The notes below the pieces were generated by a model. That model was given only the letters and a program-made list of their open reading frames with translations. It was not told where the DNA came from and ran no database searches. A DNA stretch of 64,000 bases from Candidatus Poseidoniaceae archaeon. Lineage in GTDB: Archaea; Thermoplasmatota; Poseidoniia; Poseidoniales; Poseidoniaceae. The first letter of the stretch is position 1; every line of letters starts with the position of its first letter. Below are positions 35,837 through 44,081 of the stretch, one piece after another. The stretch spans positions 62,001-126,000 of the forward strand of contig CALJHE010000014.1 of assembly GCA_938075675.1 (NCBI GenBank), in the 5' to 3' direction. Position numbers and translations under genes: made by a program.

Positions 35837-37153
35837 ATGTCTCTACAACTTGAATTGGACCATGATAGACATGTTCAAGATCACTTGAATGAGCTCACAT
35901 CGAGGACAACTTTGGTCTTCTTTTTGGCTACTGTATTCACCATTGGCTGGCTGACTCAGATTGATCAGATATTGAATCTCGTTCTGAATCGACTGAACCC
36001 ATGTGACGAAGGTTGTCTTAATCTGTATGACCCGGCACGTTGGAGCGCAGTTCGTTGGATGAGCGCGGCCATCCTAGGTATTGGTACTGCCACGCCCGTC
36101 GCTTTTTATCACGGATGGAAATTTGCAAGACCAGGACTTCTACCAAATGAACAACGCTGGATTGCATCATGGTTCATTGGGGGCGGGTTGATGTTGGGGC
36201 TCACAGTAATCACAACAGTAGGTATTGTTTTTCCATTCCTCTTCCAAACCGGACACCAAACGCATGAATCGATGATGTTAGACGCTCGGTACGACGCGGT
36301 GCACATGCTCTCCATGGCAGTCGCTGTCGTTTGGACCCAAGTGATAGTCGCATGTGCACTGAGTGCGATGGTATTAGCAGGTGCATATGGAATGCTACAT
36401 CGAGAAACGGCAGATTGGTGGCGATTCAGGGTATATGGCATAGTCCTGTTGTTGCTGTTGGCATCCTTACCTGAGTACGGTGGATTTGCACTCATACTCT
36501 CGGTATCTGCGATAAGCGTTATCGAACGTGGTAGTCGAAGGTGGCTGCAAGCCGAACCACCACTTTTCAATGGGAAAAAACCGATAATGGATTCAGAAGG
36601 TGGTGTCCGGAACATGCTGTTAGTAGACTGTTCATGCGACGGTGCTGCGAACAGTATTCCACAGAACGCTGAGTCACCAATCGCCGTAATGCCTGTGAAA
36701 ACTCTCTGTCATTCGACCAAGGAACAGGAAATGGTTCTCGAAGCCGCCCTAAGGCACAGACTTACCGATGTAATCGTTAGTGGTTGCACAACAGATCCGC
36801 TACCGGATGGGTTTAAGCAGAATTGCCGAACAATTGGTTGCAAATTGCGTGGCCTTAACATGCTGGAACAACAGTCCTATCGAACGCTACCATCACCGTT
36901 CCGAATTTTAGAATTTGAATTGAAGATGATGAGCTTAGAAGACCCCTGGACGAAACAAAGCATACCCGGAAGAATATATGATGCAGTAAAGGACAAAGTC
37001 GAAATCGAACTACTTCTTGACACACGAAGCAAAGAACATACTTGGGGGATACAATTGAAACCGGAACAAATACTCATTCACTTGGACAAGCAAACTGCCA
37101 ACCGTGTCGAACAACGACTGAACACTTTACCAATTACAATTCAGCAGTTGTAA
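35837..37153 (+). CDS. tatC: TatC fused to an HdrA N-terminal-like domain
   Basis: Residues 1-235 are TatC, the receptor of the twin-arginine export system: VQDHLNELTSRTTLVFF before TM1, PGLLPNEQRW between TM2 and TM3, and six membrane helices. After residue 258 there is a cytoplasmic domain with LLVDCSCDGA (Cys265, Cys267), KTLCHS (Cys291) and LTDVIVSGCTTDPLPDGF (Cys317), whose order resembles the first domain of heterodisulfide reductase HdrA (CHCG..., YxCS, VVVAACSPxxHEPxF). About 90 further residues match nothing by eye. TatC normally ends soon after TM6, so the addition is unusual. Link to Fe-S or redox sensing is an inference. Confidence 0.85.
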   Translation: MSLQLELDHDRHVQDHLNELTSRTTLVFFLATVFTIGWLTQIDQILNLVLNRLNPCDEGCLNLYDPARWSAVRWMSAAILGIGTATPVAFYHGWKFARPGLLPNEQRWIASWFIGGGLMLGLTVITTVGIVFPFLFQTGHQTHESMMLDARYDAVHMLSMAVAVVWTQVIVACALSAMVLAGAYGMLHRETADWWRFRVYGIVLLLLLASLPEYGGFALILSVSAISVIERGSRRWLQAEPPLFNGKKPIMDSEGGVRNMLLVDCSCDGAANSIPQNAESPIAVMPVKTLCHSTKEQEMVLEAALRHRLTDVIVSGCTTDPLPDGFKQNCRTIGCKLRGLNMLEQQSYRTLPSPFRILEFELKMMSLEDPWTKQSIPGRIYDAVKDKVEIELLLDTRSKEHTWGIQLKPEQILIHLDKQTANRVEQRLNTLPITIQQL

Positions 37154-37201
37154 CATCAGTAAGTCCAAGCATTGAAACACTTCACCATTTTGCACTCAAG
37201 C

Positions 37202-39307
37202 ATGAGTCCGAGGTTTGGAGTACCAATCCTCGTTGCATTGCTCCTTGCAAGTTCTTGGGCTTTCACAAACAACGATACTGTCGAGCAGTGGGTAAGTGAA
37301 AACACGATTGACGTTCAAGAGCAAGAAGTTCCTCTCTTGCAATTGCAAGAACAAGAACGGTGGCTCGTCCTCGTCATTGACTTTGAGAGTTCTCCTGCCA
37401 CAGAATCTTCTGGACCAACTCAAGCAGAACTCCTGCTCAATGATGTCGCACGTGAGTATTTATCGCAACTGTCCGGATCAAATACGCAGGTACACATCGA
37501 TGTAAGTCCACGAGTTACGCGAGCATCGGGGTCTTTGTCCGACTACGGCAGTGATTTCAATGGAAACAGAGATATGGATGCCAACGGAGAATTCTTACCT
37601 ATGAAATTGGCAGAAGAGGCAGTTCTTGACCACATAAACTATGCAGATTGGGATGAATATGATCTTAACGGCGATGGCATGGTAGACCGTTTGCTCATAC
37701 TTCACACATCAAACGGGCAAGAGGAAAGTCCCGGGCAAACGAGTAATATTTGGAGCCACTTTACACGGTTTGACACATCAATCGAAGTAGAAAACGGTGT
37801 GGATGTGGGGCACTATACAATGGCGAGTATACGCACTGGCTCAAGTGGAATGGGGACAATCTTGCATGAGATGATGCACCAAATGGGAGCGATGGATCTC
37901 TATCCAGTACACGAGGCTGGACACTTGAACGATTGGCAAGGCATCGGCGACTGGGACATTATGGCCAGTGGAAACTGGAACGGTGGAGGTGTATGGCCAG
38001 CACTCCCTACGTCGGCGAGTCTCGAATTGCTCGGTGCTAACCGCACACAAACCATGGACCTTACATGGCCATCAAGTGCACAAGCACCTTGCATCGGACC
38101 AACAATACTCATGAAGGGCATGAGTGAAAACGGCTCATCACTCAAAGTTCCTCTCACAGGTGAAGAATCTGTTTGGATTGAATACAGATCGAATTATGGC
38201 TTTGACCAACACCTCCCCGGTTATGGCATTTTGGTGACGTACCAAGACCGAAGTGTTGGAGACGAAGAACAAAATGAACTGAACCGCGACCCCGACCAAC
38301 CGTGGCTAACGGTCATTGAGGCAGATGGTCGCACCGATTTGCGTAACGGTGTGAATTCAGGTGAAGCGTCCGATGTTTTTCAAAACGGAAGTTCCTTTGG
38401 TGCTGAAGGTGTTCTCATCTATGACCATGATGGCTTTTTGGTACCCTGGGTGGCAACGGTGGAAATCAACATTACCGTTGAAATTCGCTTCACTGCACCG
38501 AATTGCAGTTCAGGATTGTCCATTGATGCTCCCGATTTTGGAGGGGTTCTCCTTCCCGATGAAAGTTTCCCACTGTCCGTCAGCGTCGAACAACCTTGCA
38601 TGTTCACACACAATCTGACAGTATCCGATGGTAGAACCTTCATCGAGCAGGAAACACAATTGACTCAAGGCACCACAAATCTTCAACTGCAATTCTCATC
38701 GACCGGCACGGCGAATGCTGAGGCAGTTGTTGAAGGTGAAATGAGTTGTGGTAATGATAGAATGCACATTAAGACCAAAACCTTGACACTCGGGAGAATA
38801 CCAATTGAAGCAGCCGAATCGGGGACACTACAGGCGTTTAGTCCATCTACACTTGTCATTCCTATCGAATCTCTCGGAAGTTCTGAGCAAACATTCACCG
38901 TCGAACTTGACGGTCCTATGTCACGCATTGGAGAAGCCGACAACAGAGTGGATCTCTCTGGAAACGATTCAATTGAGATTCAAATAGAACCGAACGGTTT
39001 GTTGCAAGACAGAATGTCAGTTAACGGTGAAATTGTTCTCATTTCACAGAGTGGACACCGCTGGACGATTCACCTTGAGTATTCTGCTATCGATGGTGAG
39101 CGCAGCACATTTGACGAATGGAGGACTCCCGGGCGATTGCTCGGATGCGCAGGACTTATCAGCGCAATATGGGTCATGTTTGCAATGATGGAAACACGGC
39201 CAAAAAGTGAACCTAAACAATCTCAATCAAATGTCGTGTCAGCACCATTCGATAGCACCTTTGAGCAGAATGAAACCGACGCATGGGGACGGGAAATCGA
39301 CCTGTAG
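37202..39307 (+). CDS. Secreted M6-family metalloprotease
   Basis: A 701-residue protease with an N-terminal signal (SPRFGVPILVALLLASSWAF). The M6 (immune inhibitor A-like) zinc site HEMMH is at 222-226, followed by the downstream MGAMDLY and the Met-turn WDIMASGNWNGGG. A calcium-binding NGDGMVDRLLILH strand precedes it. After the catalytic domain come beta-sandwich domains of about 250 residues, then one membrane helix near the C-terminus (LLGCAGLISAIWVMFAM) and a short tail. It is probably a surface-anchored peptidase exported for protein degradation. The ATG at 37202 is chosen over TTG 37172. Confidence 0.9.
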   Translation: MSPRFGVPILVALLLASSWAFTNNDTVEQWVSENTIDVQEQEVPLLQLQEQERWLVLVIDFESSPATESSGPTQAELLLNDVAREYLSQLSGSNTQVHIDVSPRVTRASGSLSDYGSDFNGNRDMDANGEFLPMKLAEEAVLDHINYADWDEYDLNGDGMVDRLLILHTSNGQEESPGQTSNIWSHFTRFDTSIEVENGVDVGHYTMASIRTGSSGMGTILHEMMHQMGAMDLYPVHEAGHLNDWQGIGDWDIMASGNWNGGGVWPALPTSASLELLGANRTQTMDLTWPSSAQAPCIGPTILMKGMSENGSSLKVPLTGEESVWIEYRSNYGFDQHLPGYGILVTYQDRSVGDEEQNELNRDPDQPWLTVIEADGRTDLRNGVNSGEASDVFQNGSSFGAEGVLIYDHDGFLVPWVATVEINITVEIRFTAPNCSSGLSIDAPDFGGVLLPDESFPLSVSVEQPCMFTHNLTVSDGRTFIEQETQLTQGTTNLQLQFSSTGTANAEAVVEGEMSCGNDRMHIKTKTLTLGRIPIEAAESGTLQAFSPSTLVIPIESLGSSEQTFTVELDGPMSRIGEADNRVDLSGNDSIEIQIEPNGLLQDRMSVNGEIVLISQSGHRWTIHLEYSAIDGERSTFDEWRTPGRLLGCAGLISAIWVMFAMMETRPKSEPKQSQSNVVSAPFDSTFEQNETDAWGREIDL

Positions 39308-40420
39308 TCAATTTCGACCCGGTAGCCATCGTTGCATGTGCAGGTAGAACCATGACCCATTGAAGGGTAAAGCGCAGAGCCACATTTTGTGAACACCTTC
39401 AGAGAGTCGAACTGCCAAACATGCAGCCTCCCATGTTTGAGGGGCATCTTCGTGGGGCTGAATCAGCCATGGAGCGTGCGCATCACCGACAGGCGTGTCA
39501 TACACTCTCCAGCGACTCCCATACTTGAAACCAGGTCGCAAGAGCACGCCACGTTCGACTAAGTCCACATACAGATTGTGTTCAGGACTCGGACGAAGAT
39601 CATCGATTGAGGATTGGACGAGTTGGCCTTCCTCGTGCCGTAAATGTCGACCTGAAAGATGCTCAACACCTATCGAATCCCAATGCCAATTGTATGCATC
39701 TGGGACATACCAGCCATCGCCACGTGCAATTCTTTTTCGCCATAGTTCGGAAATTTGGTTCTTTTTTTCGGTGGAAAAAGAATCCCAGAGAGGTTGTTTA
39801 CCCGAAGGTTGTCTCTGAGATAACAGATACATTGTGACATCCATTTCTTCATCAATAACCAAAAATTCAGCCAGCATACCTTGACCGTGCACCCATGAGG
39901 TCCATTCGACCATTTCCATCCAATCAATTACATCTGTTGTCCATGCCCAGCGAACATGTGCAACTGGCATTTCTTTCGAGAAAATCTGCTCACGATTCCA
40001 ACGCAAAGCCCAAGTGGGTTTTGGAACTTCAATACCCCACTTTTCTGGGATGTTTTGTGCTGGTATGAGCAGTTCTCCGCCGCTTCGGGCTGTATCAAAA
40101 AGGATGCTTCGGGCAATGACATCTGGGTCAGAATTCACTGCATCATCAAACCAAGATTCCGATGGCAATGGTAGATGGCGATGCCAGTGACAAAACAAAA
40201 TCTCTTCCGTTGATACGCGAATACTCTCATCGGATTGCATCAAACCGATGGCGCTCTTTTGATACAACCGTGATGAGAGAGGTGGGGCGATGTACCATTC
40301 TCCGTCCTTCATCAGCGGCGGGTCCAGCGGCTGTACAGGAGGAAGGTTCGATGTAAGTGGAGTGCCAAGTGGGCGAGTCGTCCTTTGGCGCGGTGTAAAC
40401 TTACGGTTCTGCCTCGCCAT
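39308..40420 (-). CDS. endA: tRNA-splicing endonuclease
   Basis: EndA cuts introns at bulge-helix-bulge motifs in pre-tRNA. The catalytic C-terminal fold is clear: YVDLVERGVLLRPGFKYGSRWRVY (seen as two motifs, with catalytic Tyr307), His315 in GDAHAPWL and Lys345 in VHKMWLCAL. The N-terminal part, about 270 residues, is a poorly conserved region that probably includes a degenerate copy of the fold, as in fused alpha2/epsilon2 forms. Its stop abuts the M6 protease stop. The archease gene is 2 kb away. Confidence 0.88.
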   Translation of the reverse strand: MARQNRKFTPRQRTTRPLGTPLTSNLPPVQPLDPPLMKDGEWYIAPPLSSRLYQKSAIGLMQSDESIRVSTEEILFCHWHRHLPLPSESWFDDAVNSDPDVIARSILFDTARSGGELLIPAQNIPEKWGIEVPKPTWALRWNREQIFSKEMPVAHVRWAWTTDVIDWMEMVEWTSWVHGQGMLAEFLVIDEEMDVTMYLLSQRQPSGKQPLWDSFSTEKKNQISELWRKRIARGDGWYVPDAYNWHWDSIGVEHLSGRHLRHEEGQLVQSSIDDLRPSPEHNLYVDLVERGVLLRPGFKYGSRWRVYDTPVGDAHAPWLIQPHEDAPQTWEAACLAVRLSEGVHKMWLCALPFNGSWFYLHMQRWLPGRN

Positions 40421-40506
40421 GTATCTGCGTCATGTTCACGGCATTTGAGTTTAGGGTTACCGATGGGCATATGTGCCCCCGCTTCTTCGACGAATTGGGG
40501 AGTCCA

Positions 40507-41466
40507 ATGGTCGACGGTTATCTCGGGTCGTTAACGACGGAGGAACGGATGCTTTTACACCTCTTTGACCATAATTTACCTGAGGGGGCATGGGAAGCAC
40601 CCGCGGCACTAACACAGGCAGGAATCTCAGCAGCTGTGCATGTTCAACGTAAACACGTCCCACGTACTCTGAAGCGGCTCGAGCAGCGTGGGGACTTGAC
40701 GACCGATAAACGGCATGTCCCTGGGGCCAAGCAAAGGCGTCAAGTCTACGGTTTAACGGCGAATGGAAGGGGTATTGCTCGTGAACTTCGAGAAAAAATT
40801 CTAAGTCAATATGTCATTAAAAATGGCGAAAAGACCCTCTTATCAGAACTGCGCAAAGGTGGACAAGCAACGCTCGAACTCTTGTCCTTTATTGACGAAG
40901 GCATGACTTTCCATGAGAATCCTGTTGTATCTCCAGTTTCAAATCCAGAAGGTGTAGCATCTTTAGATGCGCAGGCCGGTGAAAATCTCATACGAAGATT
41001 ATTTGCAAGGGCATGGGAAGATGGCAAGATTACAAAGGATGAACAATACCTACTTTCAGAGGTGGTAGAATTTCTTGGTATGCATCCAGAACGTGTTCGC
41101 CGGCTCTCCGATGAGGCGAGAAAGGAACAAAATGCTCCACCACCCGAGGAGATATACTTGGATATGCTTCGACAAGCCATGGTCGATGGGGAACTTGTTG
41201 ATGATGAAATTGCGTTGCTTGAAACAGTTCGTATAGCCTATGGGTTCGACAGATTAACGCATGACAAGTTGCTTGAAGATGCTAAAAAATCACCAATTGT
41301 TTCTGAAAAATACCTCACCTACCGGTCTACACTCATCACTGCACTCCAAGATGGTGTCATCACTAAAGATGAAGGAGCAATGCTCTCTACATTACGTGAA
41401 ACACTTGGCATTACCGATGTCCAGCATGCGAGTCTTCTTGCAGAATTACGCGATACAATCAAATGA
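40507..41466 (+). CDS. Winged-helix protein with three TerB-like repeats
   Basis: About 319 residues. The N-terminus (about 5-95) is a winged helix with TEERMLLHLF, HVQRKHVPRTLKRLEQRGDLTT and QVYGLTANGRGIARELRE, a MarR-like reading. Three copies of a 50-residue helical unit follow, each with A-x-x-D-G-x-I/L-x-x-D-E (EDGKITKDE, VDGELVDDE, QDGVITKDE). The units resemble TerB-type repeats. The start at 40507 follows GGGGAG with 5-base spacing; earlier ATGs (40471, 40432) crowd the divergent endA start. Probably a DNA-binding regulator; the target is unknown. Confidence 0.7.
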   Translation: MVDGYLGSLTTEERMLLHLFDHNLPEGAWEAPAALTQAGISAAVHVQRKHVPRTLKRLEQRGDLTTDKRHVPGAKQRRQVYGLTANGRGIARELREKILSQYVIKNGEKTLLSELRKGGQATLELLSFIDEGMTFHENPVVSPVSNPEGVASLDAQAGENLIRRLFARAWEDGKITKDEQYLLSEVVEFLGMHPERVRRLSDEARKEQNAPPPEEIYLDMLRQAMVDGELVDDEIALLETVRIAYGFDRLTHDKLLEDAKKSPIVSEKYLTYRSTLITALQDGVITKDEGAMLSTLRETLGITDVQHASLLAELRDTIK

Positions 41467-41497
41467 GGAACAATCAACGAACAACCGAGGGTCAACT

Positions 41498-42559
41498 ATG
41501 GGAATGTCAGATGAAGAAGAGGCAGTGTATGAGGACTTGAAAAACCTCAAGAGTTTACTCAAACAAACTGGAGAATCCAAAGTCGTTCTCATCGGTGACA
41601 TCATGATGGATTGCTACATACACGGATACGCCAATAATCTCAATTCTCGTGCACCAGTTCCTGTTCTTCGTGAAACAATGCGAGAGGAAGATGTGGGTGC
41701 TGCTGCACACGTCGGTAGGGGTTTGAATTCTATGGGATTGCAGAGTTACCTCTTCGGAGTTGTTGGTGACGACCGGGCTGGCCTCAATATTCTGCAATCA
41801 TTAGACGACGAAGGCGTATCAACTGCCGGGATTTCAATTATTGACGGCAGAACCACAACCGTCAAAACCCGAATGCTTGCTACACGGGAGAGTCTTGTCA
41901 GTGACGAGCAACTGTTGCTTCGCTGGGATGTTGAGGATGACAACCCGGTCCCATTGGATGCTTCCCAATCACTCTACGACAGCGCTATTCGCGAAGTCGA
42001 AAAAGCAGATGTTGTTATTCTTTCAGATTACGGGCAAGGGGTAGTCAACGATGTGGGTGCTGACCGGATTATCAAGGCCGCACGTTCAAAAAACGTTCCA
42101 ATCATTGCCGATCCGAAGTTGACAGGATTGCATAGAACTCACGGTGTGAACTGGATTTTATTTCAATCTCAAGGTTTAGAGTTAATGCGACGCCGCCTTG
42201 GTGTGTCGACCGGAAGTGAGGCTGCAATGCAACTTATCGAAACACATGATTGGAATCATCTGGTTGTGCTTTCAGGCGAGGCAGGAGTTACAATCTACTC
42301 AAGAGATGAAGAAGTTGTTCACGCACCGTGTACGCTCGATGATTTACGTCAAATGATTGGTCTCATTGATGCTGCAGCTGTCGCTATTGCAGTGGCTATT
42401 TCAAAGAAAATGTCGGTCAGAAACACTGCATTACTAGCAAATGCTGCATGCGAGTGCATTTTAGGCGCAGACAAAACTGAATCATTTGTTCTAAGCCGTG
42501 AAGACCTTATCGACCGTATCGGTGAAATGTCTTGGAACTTGCAGGTTTCCAAACGTTGA
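41498..42559 (+). CDS. PfkB/HldE-like sugar-kinase-fold protein, degenerate
   Basis: A 353-residue ribokinase fold closest to the heptose-7-phosphate kinase (RfaE/HldE N-terminal) group: VVLIGDIMMDCYIHGY, RAPVPVL, GAAAHVGRGLNSMG and LSDYGQGVV are recognisable. The conserved GAGD anion hole near the C-terminus is replaced by MIGLID, losing the second glycine while the Asp may remain; the ISPEAP substrate loop reads LNSRAP. Catalysis is therefore doubtful. It lies between the winged-helix gene and archease, 31 and 9 bases apart, so probably in one operon. Confidence 0.8.
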   Translation: MGMSDEEEAVYEDLKNLKSLLKQTGESKVVLIGDIMMDCYIHGYANNLNSRAPVPVLRETMREEDVGAAAHVGRGLNSMGLQSYLFGVVGDDRAGLNILQSLDDEGVSTAGISIIDGRTTTVKTRMLATRESLVSDEQLLLRWDVEDDNPVPLDASQSLYDSAIREVEKADVVILSDYGQGVVNDVGADRIIKAARSKNVPIIADPKLTGLHRTHGVNWILFQSQGLELMRRRLGVSTGSEAAMQLIETHDWNHLVVLSGEAGVTIYSRDEEVVHAPCTLDDLRQMIGLIDAAAVAIAVAISKKMSVRNTALLANAACECILGADKTESFVLSREDLIDRIGEMSWNLQVSKR

Positions 42560-42568
42560 GGTGCACCT

Positions 42569-43069
42569 ATGAGTTCATGGCCGCGGCCTACAACAGCCGA
42601 TATTGCACTGAGGGCATTTGCTTCAAGCCCGTCGAGACTATTCACCGAAGCCTCGATTGGCATGCAAGAGATTCTGCTTTCCGACGAAGCACAAAAAACA
42701 CTGAACACACACATTCGCCACTCTTCGCAATGGCAAATTGAAGCACCTCATGATAGCGAGAGCGAATCATGGGATTTATTACTCGTTCAATGGCTTGAGG
42801 AAGTTCTGTACCGTGGAGAAATACATAATCAGTGGCTTGTTGATTGCCAACTCGCTTTCACATGGTCAGAAAAAAAAGTAATCGCTTCTGGTCATGTGTC
42901 GTGGGTAAAAAGCGAGCACATTGAACGTGAAGTGGAAATCAAAGCAGTGACGAGCCATGAATTGCAGTTCAAGGAATTACGAACAGGAGAAAATGCGTAC
43001 TCTCCATGGGAGCAGGTCCCGGACTTTCAGGGACCAGGCTGGTTTTGCGATGTTGTGTTTGATATTTGA
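42569..43069 (+). CDS. Archease
   Basis: A 166-residue member of the MTH1598/archease family, which activates the RtcB tRNA ligase. N-terminal TTADIALRAFASSPSRLFTEAS, LLLVQWLEEVLYRGE, EREVEIKAVTSHELQFKEL and the terminal CDVVFDI match the family order. The terminal acidic metal ligand is D165 in FDI. Together with endA nearby, it points to tRNA splicing. The last 43 bases overlap the convergent small membrane protein gene. Confidence 0.88.
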   Translation: MSSWPRPTTADIALRAFASSPSRLFTEASIGMQEILLSDEAQKTLNTHIRHSSQWQIEAPHDSESESWDLLLVQWLEEVLYRGEIHNQWLVDCQLAFTWSEKKVIASGHVSWVKSEHIEREVEIKAVTSHELQFKELRTGENAYSPWEQVPDFQGPGWFCDVVFDI

Positions 43070-43305
43070 GTAGTCAAACCATCGTATCGCAACCGAGTGC
43101 CAATATAGAAACCAACAGTGTTAAACACAACATCCATGATTTTGTTACCGAGTTCTTCAACTGCAAATTCAAACGGGAGATACAATTCCAATATTTCCCA
43201 ACCGATACTTAGGATAAAGAATAATTTCCACTGGTGAAAGAGATAACGACCTGATGTCGACCAGATAAAAAAGTGGATGACAGAATAAAAGTTCACGAAA
43301 GCCAT
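43027..43305 (-). CDS. Small VanZ-like membrane protein
   Basis: A 92-residue protein with about three hydrophobic segments: NFYSVIHFFIW, LFFILSIGWEILELYLP and IMDVVFNTVGFYIG. The WEILE...N...D..FN..G pattern is seen in VanZ-like and related small membrane proteins. The ATG at 43305 is chosen over TTG 43308. It lies downstream of the SRP RNA on the same strand. Function unknown. Confidence 0.65.
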   Translation of the reverse strand: MAFVNFYSVIHFFIWSTSGRYLFHQWKLFFILSIGWEILELYLPFEFAVEELGNKIMDVVFNTVGFYIGTRLRYDGLTTQISNTTSQNQPGP

Positions 43306-43322
43306 CAAGATGCCTCAGGAGT

Positions 43323-43642
43323 GGGAGTTCCAATGGTGGACGTGCGCTCTCCTCGGCCTAACCCACACACTTCCTCCATCCCGATACCCCACAGCACCCA
43401 TGGCTCCGAGTAGGGCTGCTCCGTTCCCGGCCTGACCTATTCCCCCGGTTATCCATTTCCTGTTTCCCTCCGGAAACAGTTCACAGCACCCGAGTCATGT
43501 GGGGGCGAGACATCAACGTCCGCATGTAGAAACCAAAGAGCCGCTTTCGCCGCCCAAAGGCGTTCAGTCCACCGTGAAGACGATTTGTGGTACAGGGTAC
43601 GCCTAGCTCCCCACCTATCCCGACAAGCCCTAAGGCCAACTC
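43323..43642 (-). ncRNA. Signal recognition particle RNA (7S RNA)
   Basis: This 320-base stretch is unusually GC-rich and lacks an ORF. On the minus strand, helix 6 is CTGTTTCC-GGAG-GGAAACAG, an 8-bp stem with the GNAR tetraloop bound by SRP19. Helix 8 carries the Ffh/SRP54 site GGTCAGGCCGGGAACGGAG with its GGAA tetraloop followed by CAGCC. The 5' Alu domain has GGGCTTGTCGGG and CCCTGTACC. The 5' and 3' ends pair (GAGTT/AACTC), forming archaeal helix 1. Ends are approximate to a few bases. Confidence 0.95.
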
Positions 43643-43675
43643 TATTTGAACGAAACCCATGTTCGGTTTAGAAAA

Positions 43676-44068
43676 TTAGTCCAGTGGAGTTTCTTCTTCA
43701 TATTTTGAGGGGCATGAGGTTTTGATGATTTGGGCTTCGAATACGTAGTCACCATCGATGTACCGAAGAACACCTTGAGCATATACGGTACGGTTATCAC
43801 CAAGACCATTGGAGACAGAGGCATCGATATAGTCGACCAAAACCGTATGATCAAGCCCATGCAACATGAATACACTCTCATTTGAGTCTATGCTTCCATC
43901 GACTACTTCACCTCGCAAGGCAATTTCTTTGTCCATGTATTCAGCTGGAGCCTCCATAACTTCATCAACCGAACGAGTTGGTTCTGGTGCTTGAATCAAA
44001 AGAACTCCAAGTAAGCCGAGGGTCAATGCACCACCCAACAACAGCATCCGGACACGGCGAGAAAACAT
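43676..44068 (-). CDS. ccmE: Cytochrome c maturation protein CcmE, Cys-type
   Basis: A 130-residue haem chaperone: one N-terminal membrane anchor (LLLGGALTLGLLGVLLI), then an OB-fold with MDKEIALRGEVVDGS and DNRTVYAQGVLRYIDGDYVFEA. The haem-attachment motif is C119-P-S-K-Y123, the CxxxY form known from some archaea and sulfate reducers, in place of HxxxY. System I (Ccm) cytochrome c assembly is implied; no other ccm gene is in the window. The gene follows pyrD on the same strand by 13 bases. The ATG at 44068 fits. Confidence 0.85.
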   Translation of the reverse strand: MFSRRVRMLLLGGALTLGLLGVLLIQAPEPTRSVDEVMEAPAEYMDKEIALRGEVVDGSIDSNESVFMLHGLDHTVLVDYIDASVSNGLGDNRTVYAQGVLRYIDGDYVFEAQIIKTSCPSKYEEETPLD

Positions 44069-44081
44069 ATCTACAACCTCA

